NCBI RefSeq assembly: GCF_008629655.1
Contig: NZ_VWSG01000002.1
Span: 62,001-126,000, forward strand
Direction: 5' to 3'
DNA length: 64,000 nt
DNA from: Paenimyroides baculatum
GTDB lineage: Bacteria; Bacteroidota; Bacteroidia; Flavobacteriales; Flavobacteriaceae
The notes beneath the pieces were generated by a model. The model was not told where the DNA came from. It saw nothing but the letters and a program-made list of their open reading frames with translations, and did no database searches. A program made the position numbers and the translations under genes. Positions 36,218-45,872 of the stretch are shown here, one piece after another (positions within the stretch are counted from its first letter, which is position 1; every line of letters begins with the position of its first letter).

Positions 36218-36910
36218 ATGAAAAAGATTGTTTATTTATTTACACTTGTATTAGTAACATTTTCAGCAATGGCACAAAACAACAACAACAGTATTACACC
36301 GCAGGTTAACGTGAACGGCGAAGGTTCGGTAAAAATCAAACCAGATTATGCCGTAATAACAATGGGTGCAGAAATTAAAGATCTTGATTCGGCAAAGGCA
36401 AAAAAACAGAACGATGAAATTATTGCTAAAATGATTCAGGTAATCAAAAAAAGTAATGTTGCAGAAAAAGATTATCAAACACAACGTGTAAATCTTTACA
36501 AAACAAGAGAATATCAAGAGAAAAAAGATTATTTCGTAGCAAGTCAAACGATCACTATTACGTTGAGAAGTTTAGATAATTACGAAAAATTAATGGCTGA
36601 TTTAATGGCAGCTGGTGCAAACACTATTAACGGTGTTGAATTTAAATCGACCCAAACTGAAAAAGTAGCAACAGAAATTAGAGCAAAAGCAGTTCTTAAC
36701 GCAAAGAAAAAAGCTGAAGATTATGCAAGTGCTCTAAACCAAACAATCGGGAAAGCATTAATCATCAGCGATCAGTCTATGGTTAACAATCCTCGCGTTT
36801 ATATGATGAAAACAGCAATGGCTGACGAATCTGCAGGAATGGATCAAACATTGGCAGTTGGCGAAATTGAAATTACAACAAACGTAAACGTTGTTTTTGA
36901 ACTAAAATAA
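36218..36910 (+). CDS. SIMPL domain protein (DUF541)
   Basis: A 230-residue protein with a signal peptide (cleavage near FSAMAQ, residue 20) and a SIMPL (DUF541) domain, with VNGEGSVKIKPDYAVITMGAE at the start and NVVFELK at the end. Such proteins are periplasmic or outer-membrane associated, of unknown role. It lies 17 bases after the RimK-like gene and three bases before the LETM1-related gene, so the three form an operon. Confidence 0.85.
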   Translation: MKKIVYLFTLVLVTFSAMAQNNNNSITPQVNVNGEGSVKIKPDYAVITMGAEIKDLDSAKAKKQNDEIIAKMIQVIKKSNVAEKDYQTQRVNLYKTREYQEKKDYFVASQTITITLRSLDNYEKLMADLMAAGANTINGVEFKSTQTEKVATEIRAKAVLNAKKKAEDYASALNQTIGKALIISDQSMVNNPRVYMMKTAMADESAGMDQTLAVGEIEITTNVNVVFELK

Positions 36911-36913
36911 TTT

Positions 36914-38098
36914 ATGAACCCATCAAAAGAGCTATGGATTACTAAATTTTTTAAATTAAGTAATCCATCTTTTTTTATTAATCAAACCGAAGAAGAATTT
37001 TACGAAAACATTCGTAAAACAGGCTTTATATACGGTTTTACCACCAAATCAATTCAACCGGTTTTTAATTCGTTCGATCTAACGCACGAAGAATACGCGA
37101 AAATTGTTTTGTTAGAAGCTTTGTACGGAACTTTTGTTCAAACCAAAAATGAAACTGATTTTACGGAATTTACCAAACATGCCGAGGATTTCTACCGGAA
37201 AATGGGCGAAGCTAAAACAGAATCGTACTTTTCTTTTATAAAGTTCGAATCTAAAAAAGCCTATGCATCGCTTGAAAAAATCTTGAACGAACGCACTACC
37301 CGATCGTCAAATTATTTGGATAAAACGTTTTCGCATCATTTATCGAATTTTTTAATTTTTACCGATGTTCTTTGTTTTAAGCGTTATTTGCTGAACGAAA
37401 CCGAAATTTTGAACTATTATAAGTATCTGGAACAAACTCTTTCGCATTTGGTTATGATTAGTTTCAACCAAAAACATAATGTTTCAAAATACGATGTGAA
37501 ACTGCAGGAAGTTTTAAGCAGTTCGTTAAAATATGCTTCGTTAAAAAATTTCGACACAAAACTTTCAACTCTGGATCTGTGGAACATCAAAACATTTTAC
37601 GGCAAAGCCTACATTTATGATATTGCCCTGATGGTTTTATGGAACGATGAAAAGATCGATCAAAAAGAGTTTAAATTTATTCTTCAACTTCAAAATTTAT
37701 TAGGTTTACAAAAAGATTTTACCAAAAGATCTTTAAGCGATATGGTTTCATTTATTGAACATAACCGAAGCGAAATTCCATATTTTCAATTTACACATCC
37801 ATTAAAAAAGCTGTATAAAAACACCAACAAAACGGTGGCTTTATTAATTAAACGAAACAAAAAAAGTTTAATTAAAGAACTGGAAAACAACAAATTATTA
37901 ATGCAACTTATTGTAAAAGGAACATACAGTAACCTTACTGCAAAAGAAAAATTACAGTTAAAGAATCAGTTTATAGAATTAGGAAAAACGGTTCCTGCAT
38001 TCACCATTTTCTTAATTCCAGGCGGTAGTTTGCTGCTTCCTATTTTAATAAAACTATTACCAGAATTGATTCCTAATTCGTTTAATGAGAATAAGTAA
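36914..38098 (+). CDS. LETM1-related protein
   Basis: A 394-residue protein. The last 60 residues (LTAKEKLQLKNQFIELGKTV then a hydrophobic FLIPGGSLLLPILIKLLPEL) resemble the LETM1 ribosome-binding-like segment; proteins of this kind in Flavobacteriaceae are annotated LETM1-related biofilm-associated. The N-terminal 330 residues are mostly helical and unrecognised. It is tightly linked to SIMPL upstream and to a small hypothetical gene two bases downstream. Biofilm involvement is only inferred from annotation practice. Confidence 0.7.
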   Translation: MNPSKELWITKFFKLSNPSFFINQTEEEFYENIRKTGFIYGFTTKSIQPVFNSFDLTHEEYAKIVLLEALYGTFVQTKNETDFTEFTKHAEDFYRKMGEAKTESYFSFIKFESKKAYASLEKILNERTTRSSNYLDKTFSHHLSNFLIFTDVLCFKRYLLNETEILNYYKYLEQTLSHLVMISFNQKHNVSKYDVKLQEVLSSSLKYASLKNFDTKLSTLDLWNIKTFYGKAYIYDIALMVLWNDEKIDQKEFKFILQLQNLLGLQKDFTKRSLSDMVSFIEHNRSEIPYFQFTHPLKKLYKNTNKTVALLIKRNKKSLIKELENNKLLMQLIVKGTYSNLTAKEKLQLKNQFIELGKTVPAFTIFLIPGGSLLLPILIKLLPELIPNSFNENK

Positions 38099-38100
38099 TT

Positions 38101-38583
38101 ATGAAGAAGTATTTTCGTTTATCTGCTATCATTCTTCCATTAACATTAGTTATTTACTTACTGCTTTTCAATAATTATTCTGTTTTCTATTTTTTAGAGA
38201 AACAATTTGAAGATCACGTATCTAATGCTGAAACTACATTAACAGACAATGATGCTCTTCATCCTAAATACGCTTATTTCAATAACGAAAAAATAATTGC
38301 ACTGCGTTATAAAGATGGTTGGGAGTGTGGAAGAATATATAAACGTATTTATTTAAATAATGATAAGATAAAAAAGATAATCATTCGGAATTATAATGAC
38401 GGTGGTGATAAATCTTGTGAATTATATGATACCATCTATATAATTAAACCTGACATCGAAAAAATCAAACTATATGTAAACTTTAAACCAGCAAAATCAA
38501 TTATAAACAAGAAACTTATTGAAACAGAGATAACGGAAGCTACAAAATATATTAGGGAAGTAAATGGTTGGAAAATTCATTAA
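38101..38583 (+). CDS. Hypothetical single-pass membrane protein
   Basis: A 160-residue protein with one N-terminal hydrophobic helix (residues 8-30), which may be a signal anchor, then a soluble domain with beta-like strands. No family recognised. It begins two bases after the LETM1-related gene, so it is probably its operon partner. Confidence 0.65.
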   Translation: MKKYFRLSAIILPLTLVIYLLLFNNYSVFYFLEKQFEDHVSNAETTLTDNDALHPKYAYFNNEKIIALRYKDGWECGRIYKRIYLNNDKIKKIIIRNYNDGGDKSCELYDTIYIIKPDIEKIKLYVNFKPAKSIINKKLIETEITEATKYIREVNGWKIH

Positions 38584-38626
38584 CATATTTTCATAAATTT
38601 GTTTATCTGTAATCAAAACCAATCGG

Positions 38627-40579
38627 GTGCGTAAATTAGTAGTCCTTACTTTATTTTCATTGTTTTTTGCTGTATCGTGCAAAAAGCCAGCGAATGTTTA
38701 CGACCATATTCAGATTCACAAGAAAATTACTGAAAGCAACTACAAATCTTTTACTTTAGATGAATTGTATTACTGTTTGCTGTACAATATTCAGTTTGCA
38801 GATGAGTTTGATAAGGCAAAAGACAAGGCAGTTTACTTCGAAAAATCGGCACTAAAATTAGCAGATTCAACAAATATTTATCGTTCAAATAATCTGCAGA
38901 TTTTATTAAACTCGGATTTACCTACAACTGACGATCGATATCAACACCTTTTTAAATCAGTCAACTACTTTGAAAATCAATCGAGTTTGTATGATGCGTA
39001 TTTATCGAATTATTTAATTTCAGAATACTACTTTAACTTACAATCGTTTCAAATTGCAGAAAATTATGCCTACAAAGCACTTGAAAATCTAGGTACTAAT
39101 AATAAAGAATATGCATTTGAAAAAGCATCGGTTTTTATTTTAATTAGTAACGTTCATTACAAGCAAAAAAAATACGAAGCCGCTTTTAAAATATTACACA
39201 GTTACGAAACATTGTCTGACAATTTCAACAAAAAACTGTTTTCACGAGAAAAGATCAATTCATTAAAAAGCATCTACATAAATAATTACGCCATTTCGGG
39301 AAATAAAACCGGTCAAATTTCTTTAAAGCAAACCATAAAAGATTTAGAATCGGCTTTTGATTTGGCATCTACAACAAACAGCGATAAAAGCAAAAAAAAT
39401 AAAATTATAACCCTTCATAATCTTATCCAATACAAGATAGAATCAGCAAATTTAGACAGTTTAGATGCCTATATAAAAACGTTCGAAGAAAACAAATCGT
39501 ATGTTTTAAGCGTTCCGTTACTTCAAGAAAATTATGCGGTTTTAGGTGATTATCTTTTAAAAATTAAGAAGGATATCGTTGCAGCAAAAAAATTTCAGAA
39601 AGAACTTTTAGCAGAAAATGATTTAAAATTTCAGAATCTTTTTTTAGAAAAGCGTATTTTAGAACAAATCATGCAACATACCGATTCTACGTCGGCTGAA
39701 CTGAATAATCATTATTTAAATGTTGTTGGTCAAATTCAAAATGATAACGACAAAAAGGTAAATATCAATCAAAAAGTGGTTTACGACAATCATGAATTAG
39801 TTCGTAAAAATGAAAAACTTAAACGAGAAATATTCTTTGTTGTAGCAATTATTTTGGGTATTTCTATTATATCGATATTGGTAATTTTCAGCATTATTCA
39901 AAAAATCAACCTAAAAAAAATACAGCTTCGCAACGATTATATCGAACAGGATACCAAAGCGCTTGAAGTAACGCTTACCTATAAAAACAATATTGAAAAC
40001 AAGCTGAATAACAATAAAAAGCAGATTTTTATGGAACTGCACGACAATATTGTAAACAAACTGTTTTCTACACGATTTTTACTTCATAAAGATTTTATCA
40101 AACCGAACAGTTTAGAAATTGCTAAAAACACAGTTTTGGAAGTTAAGCAAAGTCTTATTGAAATTTGCGACAATTATAACGAAATAAACAGTTTGTTTGA
40201 GAAAGATTCTTTTCACCACATGTTGATTGAACTTATTGAAAACCAGCCAAACAACCTAATTACGTTTGATTACGATTTTGATCTTTCTATTGAATGGTTT
40301 AAAACACACCCAAGAATTCGCTTTCACCTTTACCGTGTTTTACAGGAATTGTTACAAAACATACACAAACATTCATCGGCTACACATGCTAAAATAAAGT
40401 TATATCAAGAACAATCGAACATAAAATTGATTGTTATTGATAACGGCAAAGGATTCGTTAAAACTGCTCAAAAAGGTATCGGAATTAGTAACATTCACAA
40501 CCGATTGAAAGAAATCGATGGAACATTGACCATTGAATCAACCAAAGGAACAACATTTATCATTACTGTTAAATTATAG
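38627..40579 (+). CDS. TPR sensor histidine kinase, lipoprotein-anchored
   Basis: Starts at GTG (38627); this places a lipobox (FAVSCKK) correctly, so a lipid-anchored N-terminus is likely. Helical repeats (TPR-like) fill the periplasmic part. A membrane helix spans about 400-425, followed by a coiled segment and HisKA_3 with the phosphoacceptor in MELHDNIVNKL (His472). The HATPase_c domain has the N-box QELLQNIHKH near 572 and the G-box DNGKGF near 604, with GIGISNIHNRL. NarL-type kinases of this form normally pair with a LuxR-type response regulator. None is adjacent. Confidence 0.88.
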   Translation: MRKLVVLTLFSLFFAVSCKKPANVYDHIQIHKKITESNYKSFTLDELYYCLLYNIQFADEFDKAKDKAVYFEKSALKLADSTNIYRSNNLQILLNSDLPTTDDRYQHLFKSVNYFENQSSLYDAYLSNYLISEYYFNLQSFQIAENYAYKALENLGTNNKEYAFEKASVFILISNVHYKQKKYEAAFKILHSYETLSDNFNKKLFSREKINSLKSIYINNYAISGNKTGQISLKQTIKDLESAFDLASTTNSDKSKKNKIITLHNLIQYKIESANLDSLDAYIKTFEENKSYVLSVPLLQENYAVLGDYLLKIKKDIVAAKKFQKELLAENDLKFQNLFLEKRILEQIMQHTDSTSAELNNHYLNVVGQIQNDNDKKVNINQKVVYDNHELVRKNEKLKREIFFVVAIILGISIISILVIFSIIQKINLKKIQLRNDYIEQDTKALEVTLTYKNNIENKLNNNKKQIFMELHDNIVNKLFSTRFLLHKDFIKPNSLEIAKNTVLEVKQSLIEICDNYNEINSLFEKDSFHHMLIELIENQPNNLITFDYDFDLSIEWFKTHPRIRFHLYRVLQELLQNIHKHSSATHAKIKLYQEQSNIKLIVIDNGKGFVKTAQKGIGISNIHNRLKEIDGTLTIESTKGTTFIITVKL

Positions 40580-40582
40580 TTT

Positions 40583-42400
40583 ATGCGTTTAATTATAAGC
40601 AACACTTTTCTAATTCTTACGGTTTGCCTGCTTACGGCTTGTCGTAAAGAAAAAGTGTATAATTCCGCCAACTATAAAATTGACAGTATTACCATGCGGA
40701 AAAATTATAACAGCGAATATGAAGTCAATCCGCATAATTTACATAAGGTTCATGCTTTCTATATGCAGGAAACCGACAGTGTTCTTTTAGGCATAAACCA
40801 TCAGTTGTATAGCAATTATTTGGCAAAGAATAATAAGTTTGATAGTGCTTATTATTATTTAACGCGCGCAAATGATCATTTTAAAAATAACGACCGAAAA
40901 AGATTTTTTAATTCAATAAGAAAAATTTCCCTAACAAATCGTGTTAATTTATTGGCACATTCTAAAATTGAAATTGAAAAATTAAAAGATATTCCGCTTG
41001 AAAATGAAAAAGTAAAACAATTATATATCGATGTTTTTAGTCTGCCTATTTTGCAAGAGGAAGATCCTGCAAAATATGAAAAAGAAGTAAACTACCTGAT
41101 GAATATCGATGGCGAGCTGGAAAATACCATTAGAAGAGGAACTTTGGTAGAAAATTATCTAACGGGCGAATTAAACAAGTATCTGATAAGAAAATCGAAT
41201 TATGATAAAATCATTAAACGTTCTACAAAAAGAATCAATGAACTTTTAAAAGAAAATCGTACCAGTGAAGATCTGTTTTTTACGAGTTTATTCTACACGA
41301 TTTATGCAAAAATATATCTGCATGATGCCAGTATTCACAATGATTTGAATTTATACCAGTCACACTTAAAAACAGTTCCTACAAAAGAATCCGAAGCACT
41401 TTATTACTATCTTAAGGCAAAATATTATCAGTCGATTTCAGTTCCCGATTCGGTTTCATCGAACTTTAAAAAAGCCTTAAACATAAGTAGAGAAACCAAT
41501 AATTTTATTTACGAACATCAGATTTTACAGCAGTTAATTGCTACAAACACGCTTAATACAAAAGAGTATACCAACGATTACATAAAAATTAACGATTCGC
41601 TGCTTACCTACAAAAATTATGTACACGATTTTATTTTCGAAACAAATTCAAACACTTTAAAATTAAAAACCGAACAGCAGTTAATTCAAAAACAAAATTT
41701 AAATGTTACGGCTTTCACGTTTATACTGCTTTTTTCGGTAGTGCTTTACTATTTCATCTACCGGAACGTAAAAACCAGACAACTGGCAAGAAAACACCGC
41801 GAATATCTGAACGAGAAAACACAGATGTACAAGTATCTTATTGATATTAAAGAGCAGATGGATGCATCGATTTTAAAAGAAAACAACAATACCAAACAGC
41901 TTATTGATCAAAATGCCATTCTAAAAATTAACGATTTACTTCAATTTTTTGACAGCAACGAAACAGATTTGGACTTACTTCAGGATAAAATCAAAGAAAT
42001 TGAGGATGAATCGCGCAGTATTTCGCACATTATTTCTACTACAAATTACAAAACGGTAGATCTTTCTTACATTATCAACGAAATTAAAAAACAGTACGCA
42101 TCTTTCATTAAAATTGAAACATTTACAGATAACACCATTATTTTAAGCGATTTAGAGTTTAAAACGTTGTTGCGCATTATGCTGTTTACCTATAAATTTA
42201 TCGACAAAATAAAATATAAGGAAAACAGCATCTGTTTTATATCAATCTATAAAACAAAAAAGAAAAACATCTACAAAATCTGGATCAACAGATCACTATC
42301 TTTAAACGAAGAACTTATTACATTTTTAAACGACAGATCGATTCAATTTGAATTGATTAAAGAAAACCAGGAAACAACCCTTTTGATAAATATCAGTTAG
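40583..42400 (+). CDS. TPR-like sensor lipoprotein with a degenerate kinase domain
   Basis: A 605-residue protein with lipobox LLTACRK, helical repeats, a membrane helix at about 377-397 and a cytoplasmic domain shaped like a sensor kinase. ESRSISHII resembles the conserved segment before the ATPase domain. The H-box His motif is absent, and the N-box position reads LRIMLFTYKFIDKI without the Asn/His pattern. No DxGxG is found, so ATP binding is unlikely. It starts three bases after the active kinase gene and is very likely co-expressed. The stop overlaps the menC stop. Confidence 0.7.
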   Translation: MRLIISNTFLILTVCLLTACRKEKVYNSANYKIDSITMRKNYNSEYEVNPHNLHKVHAFYMQETDSVLLGINHQLYSNYLAKNNKFDSAYYYLTRANDHFKNNDRKRFFNSIRKISLTNRVNLLAHSKIEIEKLKDIPLENEKVKQLYIDVFSLPILQEEDPAKYEKEVNYLMNIDGELENTIRRGTLVENYLTGELNKYLIRKSNYDKIIKRSTKRINELLKENRTSEDLFFTSLFYTIYAKIYLHDASIHNDLNLYQSHLKTVPTKESEALYYYLKAKYYQSISVPDSVSSNFKKALNISRETNNFIYEHQILQQLIATNTLNTKEYTNDYIKINDSLLTYKNYVHDFIFETNSNTLKLKTEQQLIQKQNLNVTAFTFILLFSVVLYYFIYRNVKTRQLARKHREYLNEKTQMYKYLIDIKEQMDASILKENNNTKQLIDQNAILKINDLLQFFDSNETDLDLLQDKIKEIEDESRSISHIISTTNYKTVDLSYIINEIKKQYASFIKIETFTDNTIILSDLEFKTLLRIMLFTYKFIDKIKYKENSICFISIYKTKKKNIYKIWINRSLSLNEELITFLNDRSIQFELIKENQETTLLINIS

Positions 42401-43452
42401 TTTTCAATTTGATGAAGCATGCTTTCAAGATTTATTTCGATTTGATCACTAAACCACAAATGTCCGTTTTTTACATATAAGTTAGTTTCAAAATTATTTG
42501 TAAACAAACCTCCTGTTCCCAAACCTTGCGGCATATTATTTTCTAAAGTAAACGTCCATTGTGCAATTGCATTTAATCCAATGTTACTTTCTAAAGCTGA
42601 AGTTACCCACCAACCAATGCCTAATTTCTCGGCAATATCGATCCATTCTTGTGATCCTTTAAAGCCACCGACTAAACTTGGTTTTAAAATTATGTATTGA
42701 GGCTTAATTTTAAGCAATAGATTTTCTTTATCCTGTATATTTACAACACCAATAAGTTCTTCATCTAATGCAATAGGAATTGACGTTGATTTACACAACT
42801 CTGCCATACTGTCATATTGATTTTGTTTAACAGGCTGTTCAATACTATGTATTTTATATTCAGATAATTGATTAATTTTATTTAAAGCATCACTATAATT
42901 AAACCCTCCATTAGCATCAACCCTAATTTCAATCATTTCAGGCGAAAAATCGTTTCTAATACTGGCAATTAAATTCAATTCTTCTTCAAAATCAATAGCA
43001 CCAATTTTAATTTTAATACAGTTAAATCCGTTTGAAATCTTATCTGTAATTTGCTGTTTCATAAATTCGGGTGAACCCATCCAAGCCAGACCGTTAATCG
43101 GTATTGCTTTTGTACATTCTGTAAATCTTGAAGGAAAGAGCACAAACGGATTATTACTTTGTAACGACAAAAAAGCTTGTTCAAGCCCAAATTGGATTGA
43201 TGGCCATTCTCTTAATTCATTCCACAGAACATCAACCCCTAAATCAACATGATCACACACCCATTGTAATTTGTCTGAATAATCCAATCGATTATCATAA
43301 CTCAATCCTCTAAACAAACCACACTCGCCTATTCCAATTTTGCCATTATCTTCAATTATCAGAAAATAAGTTTCCTTGGTATTCATAATACCTCTTGATG
43401 TTCCGGATGCCTGCTTAAAGTTTAATATGTATTTTTTAAATGTTGCTTTCAT
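42397..43452 (-). CDS. menC: o-Succinylbenzoate synthase
   Basis: Enolase-superfamily enzyme that dehydrates SHCHC to o-succinylbenzoate in menaquinone synthesis. The motifs are in order: KIKIG (catalytic Lys), VDANGGF, IEQP, IALDEEL and LKPSLVGG with the second Lys. About 351 residues. A start 24 bases upstream is possible, but ATG 43450-43452 begins the family-typical N-terminus. Its stop overlaps that of the pseudokinase gene by four bases, so there is no terminator between them. Confidence 0.9.
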   Translation of the reverse strand: MKATFKKYILNFKQASGTSRGIMNTKETYFLIIEDNGKIGIGECGLFRGLSYDNRLDYSDKLQWVCDHVDLGVDVLWNELREWPSIQFGLEQAFLSLQSNNPFVLFPSRFTECTKAIPINGLAWMGSPEFMKQQITDKISNGFNCIKIKIGAIDFEEELNLIASIRNDFSPEMIEIRVDANGGFNYSDALNKINQLSEYKIHSIEQPVKQNQYDSMAELCKSTSIPIALDEELIGVVNIQDKENLLLKIKPQYIILKPSLVGGFKGSQEWIDIAEKLGIGWWVTSALESNIGLNAIAQWTFTLENNMPQGLGTGGLFTNNFETNLYVKNGHLWFSDQIEINLESMLHQIEN

Positions 43453-43473
43453 TGAAATTGTTTTAAAAGTATT

Positions 43474-43503
43474 CAAAAAAATACCCTGAAAATTTCAGGG
43501 TTT
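43474..43503 (-). terminator. Terminator between the MBL hydrolase gene and menC
   Basis: CCCTGAAAATTTTCAGGG is followed on the minus strand by TATTTTTTT. It lies 3' of the hydrolase gene and upstream of menC, which may therefore need its own promoter or read-through. Confidence 0.8.
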
Positions 43504-43506
43504 AGT

Positions 43507-44184
43507 TTAGATTTCCATTGAATCACCAACAGGTAATAAAATCAGTTCTTTATGTTTATTGGCAAATTTCTGTTTTGCTACTTCATGATCGATTTTTATG
43601 TATCCGAATGTATCGTAATGATATCCTAAAACAGTAGTAACTTCTAAAAATTCGGCTGCAATAGTAGCATCATCAACATCCATCGTGAAATTATCACCAA
43701 TTGGCAAAATCGCCAAATCTAAAGGATTTCGCATAGAAATTAACTTCATATCATACGTTAACGCAGTATCGCCAGCAATGTAAACATTATTATTATCTGC
43801 TTCAATTACAAAACCACCGGGTTGTCCGCCATAAGTTCCGTCGGGAAAACTACTTGAATGAATCGCATTTACATACTTTATCTTTCCAAAATTAAACTGA
43901 CAAGATCCGCCGTGATTCATTGGATGCGTTTTAAATCCTTTTGCTTCATAATATCCCGCAATTTCTGCGTTCGATACAATAGTTGCACTCGTGTTTTTTG
44001 CAATGGTTTCAACATCTAAAATATGATCGCCATGTGCATGTGTAATTAAGATATAATCGGCTTTTAAAGAATTTACATCGATATGTTTTGCCAGTTCGTT
44101 AGCCGAAATAAAAGGATCTACAATGATGTTTGTTCCGTTTACTTCGATTCCTAATGACGCATGTCCGTAATAAGTTATTTTCAT
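43507..44184 (-). CDS. UPF0173 metallo-beta-lactamase-fold hydrolase
   Basis: A 225-residue single MBL domain: THAHGDHILD (HxHxDH metal motif), HSSSFPDGTYGG and AGDTALTYD, then GYHYDTFG. Family UPF0173; the substrate is unknown. It sits between menA and menC, four bases from menA, and such a gene recurs in flavobacterial menaquinone loci; a role in the pathway is possible but not shown. Confidence 0.87.
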   Translation of the reverse strand: MKITYYGHASLGIEVNGTNIIVDPFISANELAKHIDVNSLKADYILITHAHGDHILDVETIAKNTSATIVSNAEIAGYYEAKGFKTHPMNHGGSCQFNFGKIKYVNAIHSSSFPDGTYGGQPGGFVIEADNNNVYIAGDTALTYDMKLISMRNPLDLAILPIGDNFTMDVDDATIAAEFLEVTTVLGYHYDTFGYIKIDHEVAKQKFANKHKELILLPVGDSMEI

Positions 44185-44188
44185 AGTT

Positions 44189-45094
44189 TTAATTTAAAAT
44201 TATAGCAATTGAGAATAATAAAGATATAAAAAATGTGGTTAAAGCAATGCGTTTTAACTCAGGATCTAAATCACGCGGGTTTATCGTTTTTGCTACAACC
44301 ACGATATTCTTAAACAGCGGAATCAACGCCAAAACGTACGCAAACTGATACCATTTTGTAAAATTTCCAATAGCATACGTATTGAACAAGATGATTGATG
44401 CAATGATCAGAAAAAAGTGATACGTTTTTGCTTTTTGATACCCCATTTTTACCACCAAGGTATTTTTATTCATGGCAGCATCGTTTTCAATATCGCGCAT
44501 GTTGTTCATATTCAGTACAGCTGTGCTTAAAAGACCTACCGCAAATGCAGGAAAAAACACTTTTAAATCTAACGAATGCGTGTATAAATAATAACTGCCC
44601 AAAGTGCTTACCAAACCAAAAAACACAAAAACAAAAACATCGCCCAAGCCACGGTATCCGTAAGCCGATGAACCAACCGTGTATTTAATTGCCGCACTAA
44701 TACAGGCAACTGCCAACACAAGATAAATAACCGCCTGAATAAAATTTTCTTTTCCAAACGAAAAATAAACAACTGCAACCGAAGAAATCATTCCTAAAAT
44801 AGATGTGATAATGATTGCCTTTTTCATTGCTGCTTTGGTAATTTCACCGCTTTGAATGGCACGTTGTGGTCCTACCCTGTTTTCGTTATCGGTTCCTTTA
44901 ACAGCATCGCCATAATCGTTTGCGTAATTAGAAAGCACCTGAAAAAACAAGGTTGTAAGTAAACACAAGCCGAAAATAAGCCAGAATTTTGAGTGTGACG
45001 GAACTGCCTGATACGCACAAGCACTACCTAAAATAATGCCCGAAACAGATAACGGCAAAGTGCGTAAACGCGCGGCTTTAATCCATTTTTTCAT
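44189..45094 (-). CDS. menA: 1,4-dihydroxy-2-naphthoate polyprenyltransferase
   Basis: UbiA-family membrane enzyme that attaches the isoprenoid tail to DHNA. About nine membrane helices. The two prenyl-diphosphate motifs are NYANDYGDAVKGTDNENR near residue 60 and NNMRDIENDAAMNKNTL near 195. It follows the alpha/beta hydrolase gene with a 17-base overlap and precedes the MBL gene by four bases, so the three are co-transcribed. Confidence 0.92.
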   Translation of the reverse strand: MKKWIKAARLRTLPLSVSGIILGSACAYQAVPSHSKFWLIFGLCLLTTLFFQVLSNYANDYGDAVKGTDNENRVGPQRAIQSGEITKAAMKKAIIITSILGMISSVAVVYFSFGKENFIQAVIYLVLAVACISAAIKYTVGSSAYGYRGLGDVFVFVFFGLVSTLGSYYLYTHSLDLKVFFPAFAVGLLSTAVLNMNNMRDIENDAAMNKNTLVVKMGYQKAKTYHFFLIIASIILFNTYAIGNFTKWYQFAYVLALIPLFKNIVVVAKTINPRDLDPELKRIALTTFFISLLFSIAIILN

Positions 45095-45872
45095 GCAGAT
45101 GTGTATTTACAAATTGAGTTATTGTTGAAAAAACCAGTTCTTTTTGTTCTTTGTGAGCGGTATGCTTTGCATTGGTAACAATTAATTTTTCGACAATTCC
45201 AGATGATTTATCAAAGGCATTTACTTGATTCATAGATCCAAATTCATCAAATTCGCCTTGAATAACTAATGTAGGAACTGTGATTTTTGGAATAAAATGT
45301 TCAATATTCCAAGTTTGATGTTCATCTGAAAGCCAAGTTTTTGTCCAAGCGTAGTATAAATCGTAAACTTTATCGCCATGATATTTTTGTAATGCTTTAG
45401 CAATTTGAGTTGTTTCCAAAATATTTTCGGTTTCTACAATTCCTTTCAATGTTTCGGCTTCAATCAATACATGAACACCTTCAATAATCAGTAATTCCAG
45501 ATCATTTGGAAACATTCCTGCAAAAATGGTAGCGACTGAAGCTCCGTCTGAAAATCCGAACAAAATTGGTTTTTCAACCTGCCAATAATTTAAAAGATCC
45601 TTTAAAATAGCAGCTTCCTGCTCTAAATAATCAATAGGTCTTTTAACGGTATAATTGTCTGATTTTCCGTAACCACGTCGATCATAAGCAATCACATTAC
45701 AGTTTAATTTCTTTGCCAATTCTTCGGGCCATTCGCGCCATAAAACGGTACAACCTAACGAATCGTGCAATAAAACAATGGTATTTCGCGGGTTTTCTAC
45801 TTCCCACTTTTTAAAATATATGTTCGATGTTTGTATAAAAACAGTTTGTTCGTGCGAACGTATTACATCCAT
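45078..45872 (-). CDS. Alpha/beta hydrolase
   Basis: A 264-residue alpha/beta hydrolase with the oxyanion region LLHDSLGCT, nucleophile elbow GFSDGAS and C-terminal His in NAKHTAHKE. It overlaps menA by 17 bases and starts inside the end of the PH-domain gene, so it may supply a MenH-like step, but fold alone does not prove that. Alternatives include a generic esterase or haloperoxidase-like enzyme. Confidence 0.8.
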   Translation of the reverse strand: MDVIRSHEQTVFIQTSNIYFKKWEVENPRNTIVLLHDSLGCTVLWREWPEELAKKLNCNVIAYDRRGYGKSDNYTVKRPIDYLEQEAAILKDLLNYWQVEKPILFGFSDGASVATIFAGMFPNDLELLIIEGVHVLIEAETLKGIVETENILETTQIAKALQKYHGDKVYDLYYAWTKTWLSDEHQTWNIEHFIPKITVPTLVIQGEFDEFGSMNQVNAFDKSSGIVEKLIVTNAKHTAHKEQKELVFSTITQFVNTHLHEKMD

